Source: Devosia epidermidihirudinis
GTDB taxonomy: Bacteria > Pseudomonadota > Alphaproteobacteria > Rhizobiales > Devosiaceae
Reading direction: 5' to 3'
NCBI RefSeq assembly: GCF_000971295.1
Contig: NZ_LANJ01000001.1
Location: 62,001-126,000, forward strand
DNA: 64,000 nt
The notes below the pieces were generated by a model. That model saw only the letters and a program-made list of their open reading frames with translations, was not told the DNA's origin and did no database searches. Numbering within the stretch: the first letter of the stretch is position 1; each line of letters begins with the position of its first letter. This document shows, piece by piece, positions 7,708 through 15,641 of this stretch. The position numbers were made by a program, and so were the translations under genes.

Positions 7708-8304
7708 TCAGTGTCCTTCCGCAATCCGCGTCGTGCGCGGCAGGCCGAGCACTGCGCCATCGGCAACCAGCAGCAGATCGATCCCACGCGGGAACAGCTC
7801 GCGATTGTCGGCCCATTGCCCGATGAAATCCTCGGGCAGACCCAGAGGGCTAATATGGCCGTGATCCCTGATCCCCGGACCACGCGTGATCAGCTCATCA
7901 CCGCCGCTCAACGCGGGCACGGCCAGCACGATGGTGGTGGAACGATCGGGATATTCCTGCGTGCCCAGATTGAACTGGCCCAGCTCAGGCAGTTCGGCAG
8001 CACTGGTCGCAAAAGCCAACATGGCCCGTGCGGGTTCACGCACAATCGGCGCGCCGGTGTGGAAGGCCACAAAGGCTTCGACATCACTATGGCGCAGAGA
8101 GTCCGACAGCCAAATCGGGCTGTCCTGATCGCACAACGTTAACAGTGTGCTAACCAACTCGGCGGTCAGGGCACCATGTGCTAACGCCGATTTGGTGAAA
8201 TTCTGGACGGTTCCGGGATTGGCCAGAGCGTCCATGATGGTGCGGAAACCCGCCTGCGATTGCAGCACGGGGTCGGCAAAACCGCCTTCAAGACCGATAT
8301 CCAT
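7708..8304 (-). CDS. phnH: C-P lyase core subunit PhnH
   Basis: Core subunit of C-P lyase, a homodimer at the centre of the PhnGHIJ complex, needed for formation of ribose 1-phosphonate triphosphate. It has 198 residues from the ATG at 8304, starting MDIGLEGGFADPVLQSQ. This matches the family start, in which the phrase F(R)xIMDALANPG follows near residue 25. The phnG stop is 2 bases upstream and phnI begins 1 base downstream, so the three genes are tightly coupled. Confidence 0.95.
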   Translation of the reverse strand: MDIGLEGGFADPVLQSQAGFRTIMDALANPGTVQNFTKSALAHGALTAELVSTLLTLCDQDSPIWLSDSLRHSDVEAFVAFHTGAPIVREPARAMLAFATSAAELPELGQFNLGTQEYPDRSTTIVLAVPALSGGDELITRGPGIRDHGHISPLGLPEDFIGQWADNRELFPRGIDLLLVADGAVLGLPRTTRIAEGH

Positions 8305-8306
8305 GT

Positions 8307-8762
8307 TCAGTTGTCTCCCCGGACCATGGTGAAGAAGTCGACCTTGGTGGCCGCTGCCTCGTCGCGCAGTTTCTGGTCTGCCTTGACCGCAAGTGTCCGC
8401 AATGGTTGGATAATTTCGGCTTCGACCGATGCCGCATCGCGCTGCCACAAGGCATCGATCACGGCGATGATCTCGGCCTTGCCCAGATCGCGGCCCAGGC
8501 AATACCCGTGCCCCACTTCCCCGGTTACAATGCGCACGCTGGCGCGGCTGACACTGGCTTCACCCAGATTGAACGCCGCCCCGCCGCCACCGGCGCGACC
8601 GCGCACCATGACCAGCCCCACTTCGGGGCCACGCACCTTGGTATGCTCGGGCTTGTCGGCCCAGGCGTCCCACAGAGCGGCCAGCGCCAGCGTGGGCGCA
8701 GCGGCCAGAGCGTCGAGCGCCGCCTTTCTGGCCGAATTATCGATGGACGATGCTGTTTGCAT
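8307..8762 (-). CDS. phnG: C-P lyase core subunit PhnG
   Basis: First gene of the phnGHIJKL operon. PhnG is the small subunit that joins PhnI in the core complex. It has 151 residues, with the conserved GLVMVRGRAGGGGAAFNLGE segment in the middle and the GEVGHGYCLGRD segment that follows. The start ATG at 8762 is 12 bases downstream of the PhnF operator on the transcribed strand, and a Pho box lies behind that. The gene therefore has short-range control from both phosphate state and PhnF. Confidence 0.94.
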   Translation of the reverse strand: MQTASSIDNSARKAALDALAAAPTLALAALWDAWADKPEHTKVRGPEVGLVMVRGRAGGGGAAFNLGEASVSRASVRIVTGEVGHGYCLGRDLGKAEIIAVIDALWQRDAASVEAEIIQPLRTLAVKADQKLRDEAAATKVDFFTMVRGDN

Positions 8763-8774
8763 GCTTGCCTCAAT

Positions 8775-8794
8775 TTGTCTAATACACTAGACAA
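8775..8794. promoter_or_regulatory. PhnF operator (inverted repeat) in the phnF-phnG gap
   Basis: TTGTCTA-ATACAC-TAGACAA is a perfect 7-base inverted repeat with a 6-base spacer. It lies 12 bases from the phnG start codon and 44 from phnF. Inverted repeats of this kind are typical for GntR/HutC-family repressors, and PhnF is the divergent neighbour. Binding here would block phnG-L and possibly phnF. This is inferred from position and symmetry. Confidence 0.75.
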
Positions 8795-8827
8795 CTACTG
8801 TCCTGAATCCGGTCCTACGCTCCCTGT

Positions 8828-8845
8828 GTGAAAATGCAATGACAG
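8828..8845 (-). promoter_or_regulatory. Candidate Pho box of the phnG-L operon
   Basis: On the minus strand the bases read CTGTCAT-TGCA-TTTTCAC. The first half-site is a perfect CTGTCAT, the second matches 5 of 7 of CTGTCAC, and the spacer is 4 bases. It points toward phnG and overlaps the phnF start codon, so activation of phnG-L by PhoB could interfere with phnF expression (inference). Confidence 0.65.
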
Positions 8846-9564
8846 TCGCAAAAGATGATCTGGGTGGCGTCGCGCTCTGGCGCCGGATTGCTGATGCCAT
8901 CCGCCTCGACATTGTCGGCGGCAAGCTCGCCACGGGTGATCGCCTGCCCACCGAAGCCGTTCTGGCAGAACGCTTTTCTGCCAATCGCCACACCGTGCGC
9001 CGCGCTCTCGCCGTGTTGTCGGATGAAGGCGTGGTGGGCGCCGAACAAGGTCGCGGCACCTTTGTGCGCAGCGCCAAACGGCTGAGTTACCCCATTGGCA
9101 AACGCACGAGATTCACCGAGGGCCTCGCCGGGCAAGCCAATACAATTTCAAGCCGAACGCTTAGCAGCCGACTCGAAAACGCCAGCGCGGTTGTCGCCAA
9201 GGCGCTGGGCCTCAAGACGGGTTCCAAGGTGATCCGCAACGACAGCGTCTCACTGGCCGACGGCGTGCCGCTGTCGCGAGCGACCACCTGGTTGCCCTAT
9301 CGCCGCTTCCCCGATTTTGTTGATCGCATCGCGCAATTGCACCGCATGACGGCGGTGTTCGCCAGCTATGGCATCGCCGACTACGCCCGCGCCTCAACCC
9401 GCATTTCCGCCCGCCACGCCGATGTGGAAGAGACCAAACTGCTGGGCCTGTCGCCGGGAGCAATCCTTTTGGTGTCGGAGTCGGTCGACGTCGATAGCGC
9501 AGGCGAACCAATATCTTACGCGCTGAGCCGCTTTCCGGCTGAGCGGATGGAGCTGGTGGTTTAA
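8839..9564 (+). CDS. phnF: Phosphonate metabolism transcriptional regulator PhnF (GntR/HutC family)
   Basis: Repressor of the phn genes. It has 241 residues: an N-terminal winged helix-turn-helix (about residues 10-75, with LPTEAVLAERFSANRHTVRRAL as its core) and a C-terminal UTRA ligand-binding domain (about 95-235). It is divergent from phnG and shares a 76-base control region containing an inverted-repeat operator. No Shine-Dalgarno sequence is evident before the ATG at 8839, and an earlier ATG at 8834 is closed by a stop at once, so translation may be weak. It converges on phnN across a palindromic repeat. Confidence 0.92.
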   Translation: MTVAKDDLGGVALWRRIADAIRLDIVGGKLATGDRLPTEAVLAERFSANRHTVRRALAVLSDEGVVGAEQGRGTFVRSAKRLSYPIGKRTRFTEGLAGQANTISSRTLSSRLENASAVVAKALGLKTGSKVIRNDSVSLADGVPLSRATTWLPYRRFPDFVDRIAQLHRMTAVFASYGIADYARASTRISARHADVEETKLLGLSPGAILLVSESVDVDSAGEPISYALSRFPAERMELVV

Positions 9565-9570
9565 AGAGGA

Positions 9571-9686
9571 TACCCCCACCTAGCCTCCCCCTGATAGGGG
9601 GAGGAATCTGGCTGGTGAGTTTGACGAGATCTCCCCCAAAACTGAGTCTGTCCCTCCCCCTATCAGGGGGAGGCTAGGAGGGGGTA
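9571..9686. repeat. Palindromic repeat between convergent phnF and phnN
   Basis: The left arm 9571-9604 (TACCCCCACCTAGCCTCCCC onward) pairs with the right arm 9653-9686, which ends AGGCTAGGAGGGGGTA. Each arm also contains a small palindrome, CCCCCTGATAGGGGG or CCCCCTATCAGGGGG. Set between convergent genes, it could act as a bidirectional transcription stop, although neither side has a strong T-run. Confidence 0.7.
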
Positions 9687-9700
9687 CTCCGATCCCACAA

Positions 9701-10264
9701 TCAAACCCGCTCGACCAGCCCAGCCGCATCCTGCAACAACCGCACAAACTGCGTCCCGGCCACTTCAAGCGACCCGGAATTATCGATCCGTACCGTGCTC
9801 GTCGGCAGCCGATCCACCACACTGCGCGACAGGCGCAACTGGATCGAATCTGCCGTCTCCCGCCCGCGATTGGCCAGCCGCTTGGCGATGACTTCGATGT
9901 CGGCCGTCACCGCCACGACCACTGCATTGGGATATCGCTGCAGCAGCCCCGGGATTTGGGCGCGCGACAAATTGGCCACCACCACCCTGCCCGCCGCCAG
10001 ATCATTTTCCAGCCCGATCGGCAGACCATAGCGCAAGCCATGGGCATCCCAACTCAGCGCAAAAGCGCCGTCACGCTCTGCCGCCGCGAAGGCAATTGTG
10101 TCCATGCTATCATGATCTTCGCTGCCGCCATCGGCGGCGCGGGTCACCACGCGGCGCACGAAGACGACGCGGCCAGAAGCTTCGAGCCGGTCCCGAGCAA
10201 AGCCGATCAAACTGTCCTTGCCGGCCCCGCTAGGGCCGACAACGGCGACGAATGTTCCGCTCAT
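9701..10264 (-). CDS. phnN: Ribose 1,5-bisphosphate phosphokinase PhnN
   Basis: Converts ribose 1,5-bisphosphate from phosphonate breakdown to PRPP. It has 187 residues from the ATG at 10264, which overlaps the phnM stop in ATGA. An earlier ATG would run into phnM. It has a guanylate-kinase-like P-loop, GPSGAGKDS, near residues 10-18. An RVVTRAA segment follows in the nucleotide/acceptor region, then the FALSWDAHGLRYGLP block typical of PhnN. It is co-transcribed with phnM. Confidence 0.93.
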   Translation of the reverse strand: MSGTFVAVVGPSGAGKDSLIGFARDRLEASGRVVFVRRVVTRAADGGSEDHDSMDTIAFAAAERDGAFALSWDAHGLRYGLPIGLENDLAAGRVVVANLSRAQIPGLLQRYPNAVVVAVTADIEVIAKRLANRGRETADSIQLRLSRSVVDRLPTSTVRIDNSGSLEVAGTQFVRLLQDAAGLVERV

Positions 10265-11409
10265 ATGACGCGGCGGCCCTGACGCCATACGGTCAGCACG
10301 ATTGGGATACCGTCTTCGACGCGCACATGCACAAAGTCCGCGCGCTTGCCGATGGCGATCTCGCCACGGTCGTTGAAACCACCAGCTTCTGCCGGGCGCT
10401 TGGTGACCAGCTGGATCGCCTTGGCGAGGCTGTAGCCATCGACCGTTTCGGTCAGCGAAAACGCCGATTGCAGCATCGAGAACGGGATATAGTCGGACGA
10501 CAGAATATCGAGCAGATCGGCCTCGGCCAGCGCCCGCGCCGACACATTGCCCGAATGCGACCCACCGCGCACAACGTTCGGCCCGCCCATCAAAATGGCC
10601 ATACCGGCCTGGCGCGATGCCTTGGCCGCCTCAACGGTCGTGGGGAACTCTGCGACGTCAATGCCCAGGGCTTCCGCCTCTTCCACATGTGCGCGCGTCG
10701 CGTCGTCGTGGCTGGCGAGCACAATGCCGAGATCCTTGCAGGCATCAGCAATCGCCCGGCGATAGGGGCCCGCATAGGCCTGAGACTCGGCGTTACGGCG
10801 CTGCGAGAACTCCTCCAGTGCGGCATCGCTCATCTTGAGCTTGCCCTGATAGTAGATCTTGTAGGCGTCCATGTTGGCGAACTGACGCTGGCCGGGGGCG
10901 TGGTCCATCAGCGAGGCAAGCCGCACCTGAGGATCGTTCTTGATGGCCATGAAGGATTCAAGGCAATCGGGCGCAGACACTTCACAGCGCAGGTGTATGT
11001 GGTGCTCGGCACGCAGGCGACCGGCCTTGCTGCCCGCCGCAATCGCGTCGGCCAGAATGCGCATTTCGGTCGCGCCCATATCGGCATGTTCGTCGAGCCC
11101 GACGCGGATGGCGTCCAGCACCGTGGTGATGCCCGACGCCGCGATCTGCGCGTCATGGGCCTGAACGGCCGCAACCGGGTTCCAGCGAACCTTGGGGCGC
11201 GGGGCATAGTGGGTTTCGAGGTGATCTGTGTGCAGCTCGACAAGGCCGGGGATCAGGTAATCGCCATCCAGATCAACACCCGTGCGGCTAGGCGTGCCGA
11301 TATCGGTGATCATGCCGCCATCGACGCGAACCGAGCCCTCCAGCACCTCATTGGCCAAAACAATCTTGGCATTGGTGAGGACGAGGTCTCCGAGGGCAAC
11401 GGTGTTCAT
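10261..11409 (-). CDS. phnM: Alpha-D-ribose 1-methylphosphonate 5-triphosphate diphosphatase PhnM
   Basis: Amidohydrolase-superfamily enzyme that removes pyrophosphate from the ribose 1-alkylphosphonate 5-triphosphate, giving the substrate of PhnJ. It has 382 residues. The metal-binding start of the barrel is visible as HTDHLETH (H60, H63, H67), with a later DHAPGQRQF block, a SHDDAT block and GGPNVVRGGSHSGN near the C-terminal third. The ATG at 11409 has only a weak ribosome-binding site. phnM and phnN form a unit apart from phnG-L, transcribed toward phnF. Confidence 0.95.
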   Translation of the reverse strand: MNTVALGDLVLTNAKIVLANEVLEGSVRVDGGMITDIGTPSRTGVDLDGDYLIPGLVELHTDHLETHYAPRPKVRWNPVAAVQAHDAQIAASGITTVLDAIRVGLDEHADMGATEMRILADAIAAGSKAGRLRAEHHIHLRCEVSAPDCLESFMAIKNDPQVRLASLMDHAPGQRQFANMDAYKIYYQGKLKMSDAALEEFSQRRNAESQAYAGPYRRAIADACKDLGIVLASHDDATRAHVEEAEALGIDVAEFPTTVEAAKASRQAGMAILMGGPNVVRGGSHSGNVSARALAEADLLDILSSDYIPFSMLQSAFSLTETVDGYSLAKAIQLVTKRPAEAGGFNDRGEIAIGKRADFVHVRVEDGIPIVLTVWRQGRRVI

Positions 11410-11459
11410 GAGAGAGGCCGATCTAGCAAAGTGTGGGCTGAAACTGTTTGCCCTGCGCT

Positions 11460-11477
11460 AGACCAGTTTCGTGACAT
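11460..11477 (-). promoter_or_regulatory. Weak candidate Pho box upstream of phnM
   Basis: On the minus strand the bases read ATGTCAC-GAAA-CTGGTCT, 51 bases before phnM. The first half matches the PhoB half-site at 5 of 7 positions and the second is poor. The spacing of 4 bases is right. GGTCTAG also resembles half of the PhnF operator. Low confidence. Confidence 0.3.
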
Positions 11478-11506
11478 TCTGGCGACGAGTCGAGCCCGAA
11501 CGAAAA

Positions 11507-11531
11507 CGACCCGCGAAATGATCGCGGGTCG
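11507..11531 (-). terminator. Rho-independent terminator of the MFS gene
   Basis: A 10-base stem CGACCCGCGA / TCGCGGGTCG with a 5-base loop sits 9 bases past the stop of the minus-strand MFS gene and is followed on that strand by TTTTCG. Confidence 0.75.
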
Positions 11532-11540
11532 CAGTTCAAA

Positions 11541-12764
11541 TCAGGCTGCCTTGAGCTTCTGGCGGCGCCCCTTGCCGATATCAGGCAGGAAGATCGTCAA
11601 CAGGCCCAGCAGCGGCAGGTAGGAGCAGATCTGGTAGACGAACTCGATGCTCGTATGGTCGGCGACAATGCCCAGCACTGCCGCGCCAATGCCGCCGATA
11701 CCGAAGGCGAAACCAAAGAACAGCCCGGCAATCATGCCAACGCGACCCGGCACCAGTTCCTGCGCAAACACCACGATCGCCGAGAAAGCCGAGGCCAGGA
11801 TCACGCCAATGATGAAGGTCAGCACAATGGTCCAGGTGTAATCGGCATAAGGCAGCGCCAGCGTGAAGGGCAGCGCGCCGAGGATCGACAGCCAGATCAC
11901 GAACTTGGTGCCAAACCAGTCCACCACCGGACCGCCAGCGACCGTACCGATGGCCACCGCCCCCAGGAACACGAATAGCAGAATTTGAGCGTCCTGCACC
12001 GACACGTCGAACCGGTCGATCATGTAGAATGTGTAGTAGCTCGAAAGGCTCGACATATAGATATATTTCGAGAACACCAGCAGTGCGAGAACCGTGATGG
12101 CCTTGATGACCGTGGCACGCGGGAAGGTCACTGCGGCGGCCGCAGCTATGCGGGACGCATTGGCGACGCGGTGACGATTATACCAGTTGCCGACCTGCCA
12201 AAGAATGACCATGCCCAGCAGCGCCGCCGCCGAGAACCAGGCAACGCTTTCCTGACCGCGCGGCAACACGATGAACGCGGCCAGCAGCGGACCAATGGCT
12301 GAGCCGAAATTGCCGCCCACCTGAAACAGCGACTGCGCCAGACCATGTCGTCCGCCCGACGCCAACCGCGCCACGCGCGAGGATTCCGGATGGAACACCG
12401 CCGAGCCCAGCCCCACCACACCAGCGCCAACCAGCAACATCCAGTAGGAATGCGCATAGGCCAGGATGAGGAGGCCGATCAGCGTGCAGCCCATGCCCAC
12501 AGACAGCGAATAGGGCAGCGGGCGCTTGTCGGTATAGATGCCGATCAGCGGCTGCAGCAGCGATGCGGTGACCTGAAAGACTAATCCAAGAAAACCGATC
12601 TGGGTGAAGTCCAGCCCATAACCTTCCTTGATCATCGGATAGAGCGCGGGAATAAGCGACTGCATGGTGTCGTTGAGAAGATGGCAGAAACTTACCGCCA
12701 TGATCACGGCAAAGGCCGTTTGTTCCGCTGATTGCCGTTCTTCGGCCACTGCACTGTTCGTCAC
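11541..12764 (-). CDS. MFS transporter, fosmidomycin-resistance (Fsr) type
   Basis: Twelve-helix major facilitator efflux protein, 407 residues. It has the Fsr-family look: the start AEQTAFAVIMAVSFCHLLND, then a PALYPMIKEGYGLDF segment and the GSAVFHPESSRVAR motif, with a second half from about residue 215. The GTG at 12764 is chosen because a GGAG lies 7 bases before it and because the longer frame would overlap the divergent AraC gene. Known members export fosmidomycin or related phosphonate-like or toxic compounds. The natural substrate here is not known. It is divergent from an AraC regulator 81 bases away, its likely controller. Confidence 0.88.
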   Translation of the reverse strand: MTNSAVAEERQSAEQTAFAVIMAVSFCHLLNDTMQSLIPALYPMIKEGYGLDFTQIGFLGLVFQVTASLLQPLIGIYTDKRPLPYSLSVGMGCTLIGLLILAYAHSYWMLLVGAGVVGLGSAVFHPESSRVARLASGGRHGLAQSLFQVGGNFGSAIGPLLAAFIVLPRGQESVAWFSAAALLGMVILWQVGNWYNRHRVANASRIAAAAAVTFPRATVIKAITVLALLVFSKYIYMSSLSSYYTFYMIDRFDVSVQDAQILLFVFLGAVAIGTVAGGPVVDWFGTKFVIWLSILGALPFTLALPYADYTWTIVLTFIIGVILASAFSAIVVFAQELVPGRVGMIAGLFFGFAFGIGGIGAAVLGIVADHTSIEFVYQICSYLPLLGLLTIFLPDIGKGRRQKLKAA

Positions 12765-12845
12765 GATAACGCTCCATTTTGGCGCATTCTCGATAGACCA
12801 ATTGCCGACGCCCCGCATTCGTGCTCTGGTCCATTTCTTTCGCAA

Positions 12846-13676
12846 GTGGGCCAAACCTTGCCAACAGGGTCAAGAAACGATCAGTCGCCGGAAACCCGGC
12901 TGCATCTATCGCGGCTGGGGCTGATCGAGTCCTCGTCCGGGCTTGTCTATGCGCTGCCATCCGATTACCCGCCTGGGCACTTCATCGACACGCACTGCCA
13001 TTCGCGCGCGCAATTGCTTTATCCCCGCACCGGCGTGGTGCTGGTCACCTCGACTTTGGGTCGGTGGATGGTGCCCGCCGAGCACGCGCTCTGGATCCCG
13101 CCACAGATCGACCATTCGGTCGAAATGCTGGGCGAGGTGCACATGCTCTCGATCTACGTCTTGCCCGATGCCCTGCCCAACATGGCCGAAACGGTACGTG
13201 TCGTTGCCCTGACGGATTTGACGCGCGCACTCATGGTCGAGGCCGTTGCCCTGCCGCAAAACAGCGCCAGCGAAGGCCGCGCAGGTCTCGTCATGCATCT
13301 GCTGCTCGACGAAGTGGCGACCCTACCCGAGCTGCCGCTCGGCCTGCCCTTCCCGTCCGATCCGCGCCTGTCATCGCTGTGCCGCCGCTTTATCGAAAGC
13401 CCGTCGCCGCATCTGGTCATCGACGACTGGGCGGAGAGCCTCGCCATGAGCCGCCGCGCCTTCACCCGCGCCTTCCGCCGTGAAACCGGTGTAAGCTTAT
13501 CGCTTTGGCGCCAGCAAGCGTGTCTGCTTAACGCCATGCCTCGTCTGGCAGCAGGCGAACAGGTCACCAGTGTCGCCCTGGACCTCGGTTACGACAGCGT
13601 CGCCGCCTTCACCACGATGTTCAAGCGCATGCTCGGAACCCCGCCGAAACAGTACTTCCAGCGGACTGCTGGATAG
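12846..13676 (+). CDS. AraC-family transcriptional regulator (cupin plus HTH)
   Basis: About 277 residues. It has an N-terminal cupin sensor (HCHSRAQLLYPRTGVVLVTS, then the LWIPPQIDHSVEML strand region) and a C-terminal AraC double helix-turn-helix ending DSVAAFTTMFKRMLGTPPKQ. The start is uncertain. The GTG at 12846 leaves a clean 81-base gap to the divergent MFS gene. An ATG at 12732 in the same frame would overlap that gene and adds residues unlike the family. It probably regulates the Fsr-like exporter, as is usual for such pairs. Confidence 0.85.
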   Translation: MGQTLPTGSRNDQSPETRLHLSRLGLIESSSGLVYALPSDYPPGHFIDTHCHSRAQLLYPRTGVVLVTSTLGRWMVPAEHALWIPPQIDHSVEMLGEVHMLSIYVLPDALPNMAETVRVVALTDLTRALMVEAVALPQNSASEGRAGLVMHLLLDEVATLPELPLGLPFPSDPRLSSLCRRFIESPSPHLVIDDWAESLAMSRRAFTRAFRRETGVSLSLWRQQACLLNAMPRLAAGEQVTSVALDLGYDSVAAFTTMFKRMLGTPPKQYFQRTAG

Positions 13677-13688
13677 TCCATTCAGGCG

Positions 13689-14444
13689 CTACTTTGCAGG
13701 CGCGCGCCAGTATGGATCTCCCAGCGCGGTACCAAGCGTGGTGCCAACTTCCATCAGCGCCTCAATGATCTCATTCCGCATTCCAGCTGGCGTCGAAATC
13801 ATAAAACTGAGCGCCAGCCCGATCGTGTCTCCGCCGGCAGGCTTGATAGCGATGCCGATAGCATCGACACCGCGCTGAGCCATATCGCGCAGGTCTGCAA
13901 ACCGTCTCTGACGCGCCTCGACCAACTCAGCGATCAAACTCTCCTTTGGCATATCGTAGAACGGGTCGGCGCATGTCGCGCGCTCGGGCAAAAGCTCCGC
14001 CAGTTCGTGATCGGTCAGGCGAGCGAGGATGGCTTTGCCGATTGCCACGGAGTAGGCGGGCACCGCGGAACCCTCCGGCACGATGAACCGGATGGGGCTC
14101 GTTCCTTCGCGCAACCGCAGAATCACCGTGTCAATTCCACGATTGATGGCGATGTAGGCACTCGCCGGAAAGCGCGCGACGAGCGCCTTGATGGCCGCAT
14201 CGATCCGGTCCACCGGCAACACACCGAACTTGTACAGCGACCCGATGCGCAGCATTTCCGGGCCAGGCCGGTAGCGCCGATCCGTGGTCCGCTCAAGGTA
14301 GCCAGATTGCTCTAACTCACTCATGAGGCGGGAAACACTGCTCTTTGGCAGGGACAATTTCTGCGCCAGTTCGGTCACGCCCAGCTCGGGCTGGGACTGT
14401 TCGAAAGTGGACAGAATGGCGAGGGCGTTACTCAATGATGACAT
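13689..14444 (-). CDS. IclR-family transcriptional regulator
   Basis: It has 251 residues. An N-terminal winged helix-turn-helix (about residues 4-70, with LGVTELAQKLSLPKSSVSRL) precedes an IclR effector-binding domain (about 80-245, with SVAIGKAILARLTDHELAELLP). It is divergent from the dctP-dctQ-dctM-enolase operon and separated from it by 135 bases, so it most likely controls that operon in answer to the imported sugar acid. The operator could not be identified with confidence in the gap. Confidence 0.9.
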   Translation of the reverse strand: MSSLSNALAILSTFEQSQPELGVTELAQKLSLPKSSVSRLMSELEQSGYLERTTDRRYRPGPEMLRIGSLYKFGVLPVDRIDAAIKALVARFPASAYIAINRGIDTVILRLREGTSPIRFIVPEGSAVPAYSVAIGKAILARLTDHELAELLPERATCADPFYDMPKESLIAELVEARQRRFADLRDMAQRGVDAIGIAIKPAGGDTIGLALSFMISTPAGMRNEIIEALMEVGTTLGTALGDPYWRAPAK

Positions 14445-14579
14445 GTTCCATATATAGCAACTAGTATCACTACCAGCAACTTCTATTTACAACGGTCGGG
14501 AGCTGCTGCTATCGATCGGGCAATGGGGCGCCAGTGAGGACACGGATAGGCGCTGCATTTGAGTGAGAGGGAGAGCGTA

Positions 14580-15587
14580 GTGACGCAGTCTAAATTCAAT
14601 CGGCGCCAGTTCGGCGCTATCGCAGCTGCCGGCCTTGCCACCGGCGTGTTTATGCCGAGCATTGCCCGCGCCCAGAGCACGAAGGCCCTTCGCCTCGCTC
14701 TGCATACGCAGATCGATTCCGAGCAGAACATTGCCGCCATGGCCTTCGCCGAAAAGGTGAAGGACTACTCTAAGGGCACCCTCGATGTTCAGGTTCTGCC
14801 CGCAGCCCAGATGGGTGGTCAGCGCGAGATCATCGAGTCTGTCTCGATCGGCGTGCTCGAAATGGGCTTTGGTGAATCCGGCATCTATTCCAGTTATGTG
14901 AGCCAGTTTGGCATTCTGGCCCTGCCCTACATGTACAAGGACTTTGACCAGTGGCAGCGCGTCGTTGACGGCCCTGTCGGCCAGGACCTCGGCGCCCGGC
15001 TTGAAGCCGCGGCCAATGTGCGCGTCGTCAATATGCTGATGGGCGGCTACCGCAGCACATTCCTGCGCACAAAGGCGATCAACGCTCCGGATGACTTCCA
15101 CGGCGTCAAAATCCGCCTGCCTGAGGCACCGGCCTTTGTGAAGACCTTCGCAGCTCTTGGCGCGACCCCAACCCCAATTCCGGCACCGGAAATGTATTCC
15201 GCGCTGCAGACTGGTGTGGTTGACGCCATGGAAGGCTCGCTCGAAACCGGCTTCACCTACAAGATCTACGAAGTGTGCAAGCACCTCTCGTTGACGCGCC
15301 ACATCCTCAATGACGGCTCGTTCGTCATCAACACTGATTTCTTCGCCAGCCTCAGCGCTGATGAGCAGGACGCGATTACGCGCGCTGGCATCGACAGCGC
15401 CACCGAGCAGCGCGCCGCGCACTTCGCCCGCACTGATATGTGGTTGAAGCGCCTCGTTGAAGAAGGCGGCGTTGAGGTGAACGAACCCGATCTGGCCCCG
15501 TTCATGGAAAAGCTCTCCTCCCTGCAGGACAGCTTTGCCGCAGAGGCCAATGCCACCGACGTTCTGGCACAGATCCGCGCCGCCTAA
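14580..15587 (+). CDS. TRAP transporter substrate-binding protein (DctP family), Tat-exported
   Basis: Periplasmic binding protein of a tripartite ATP-independent transporter, 335 residues. The GTG at 14580 is preceded by GGGAG. A TTG at 14559 in frame is less likely. The N-terminus carries a twin-arginine signal, NRRQFGAIAAAGLATGVF, with cleavage near ARAQS, so export is probably by the Tat path as in many DctP proteins. The DctP fold is supported by GQREIIESVSIGVLEMGFGE and the substrate-arginine region KIRLPEAPAFVKTFAALGA. Its companion enolase gene suggests a sugar-acid ligand. Confidence 0.92.
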   Translation: MTQSKFNRRQFGAIAAAGLATGVFMPSIARAQSTKALRLALHTQIDSEQNIAAMAFAEKVKDYSKGTLDVQVLPAAQMGGQREIIESVSIGVLEMGFGESGIYSSYVSQFGILALPYMYKDFDQWQRVVDGPVGQDLGARLEAAANVRVVNMLMGGYRSTFLRTKAINAPDDFHGVKIRLPEAPAFVKTFAALGATPTPIPAPEMYSALQTGVVDAMEGSLETGFTYKIYEVCKHLSLTRHILNDGSFVINTDFFASLSADEQDAITRAGIDSATEQRAAHFARTDMWLKRLVEEGGVEVNEPDLAPFMEKLSSLQDSFAAEANATDVLAQIRAA

Positions 15588-15593
15588 GGCGCT

Positions 15594-15623
15594 GGCGGCC
15601 GGCGCGCTTGTGTGCCGGCCGCC
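15594..15623 (+). other. Intercistronic hairpin between dctP and dctQ
   Basis: A perfect 10-base stem GGCGGCCGGC / GCCGGCCGCC with a 10-base loop lies 7 bases after the dctP stop. There is no T-run, so it is more likely an mRNA-stabilising or attenuating structure than a terminator. Such hairpins commonly set a high ratio of binding protein to permease. Confidence 0.7.
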
Positions 15624-15641
15624 TCCCAGCGGAGAAACTTC

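Noticed and set aside
725..9700. CRISPR array in the repeat-rich phn gaps
   Set aside because: Repeats are few, long, palindromic and not evenly spaced by unique spacers; no cas genes.
10252..11622. A 456-codon plus-strand frame opposite phnM
   Set aside because: Antisense to a clear amidohydrolase; no ribosome-binding site or motif.
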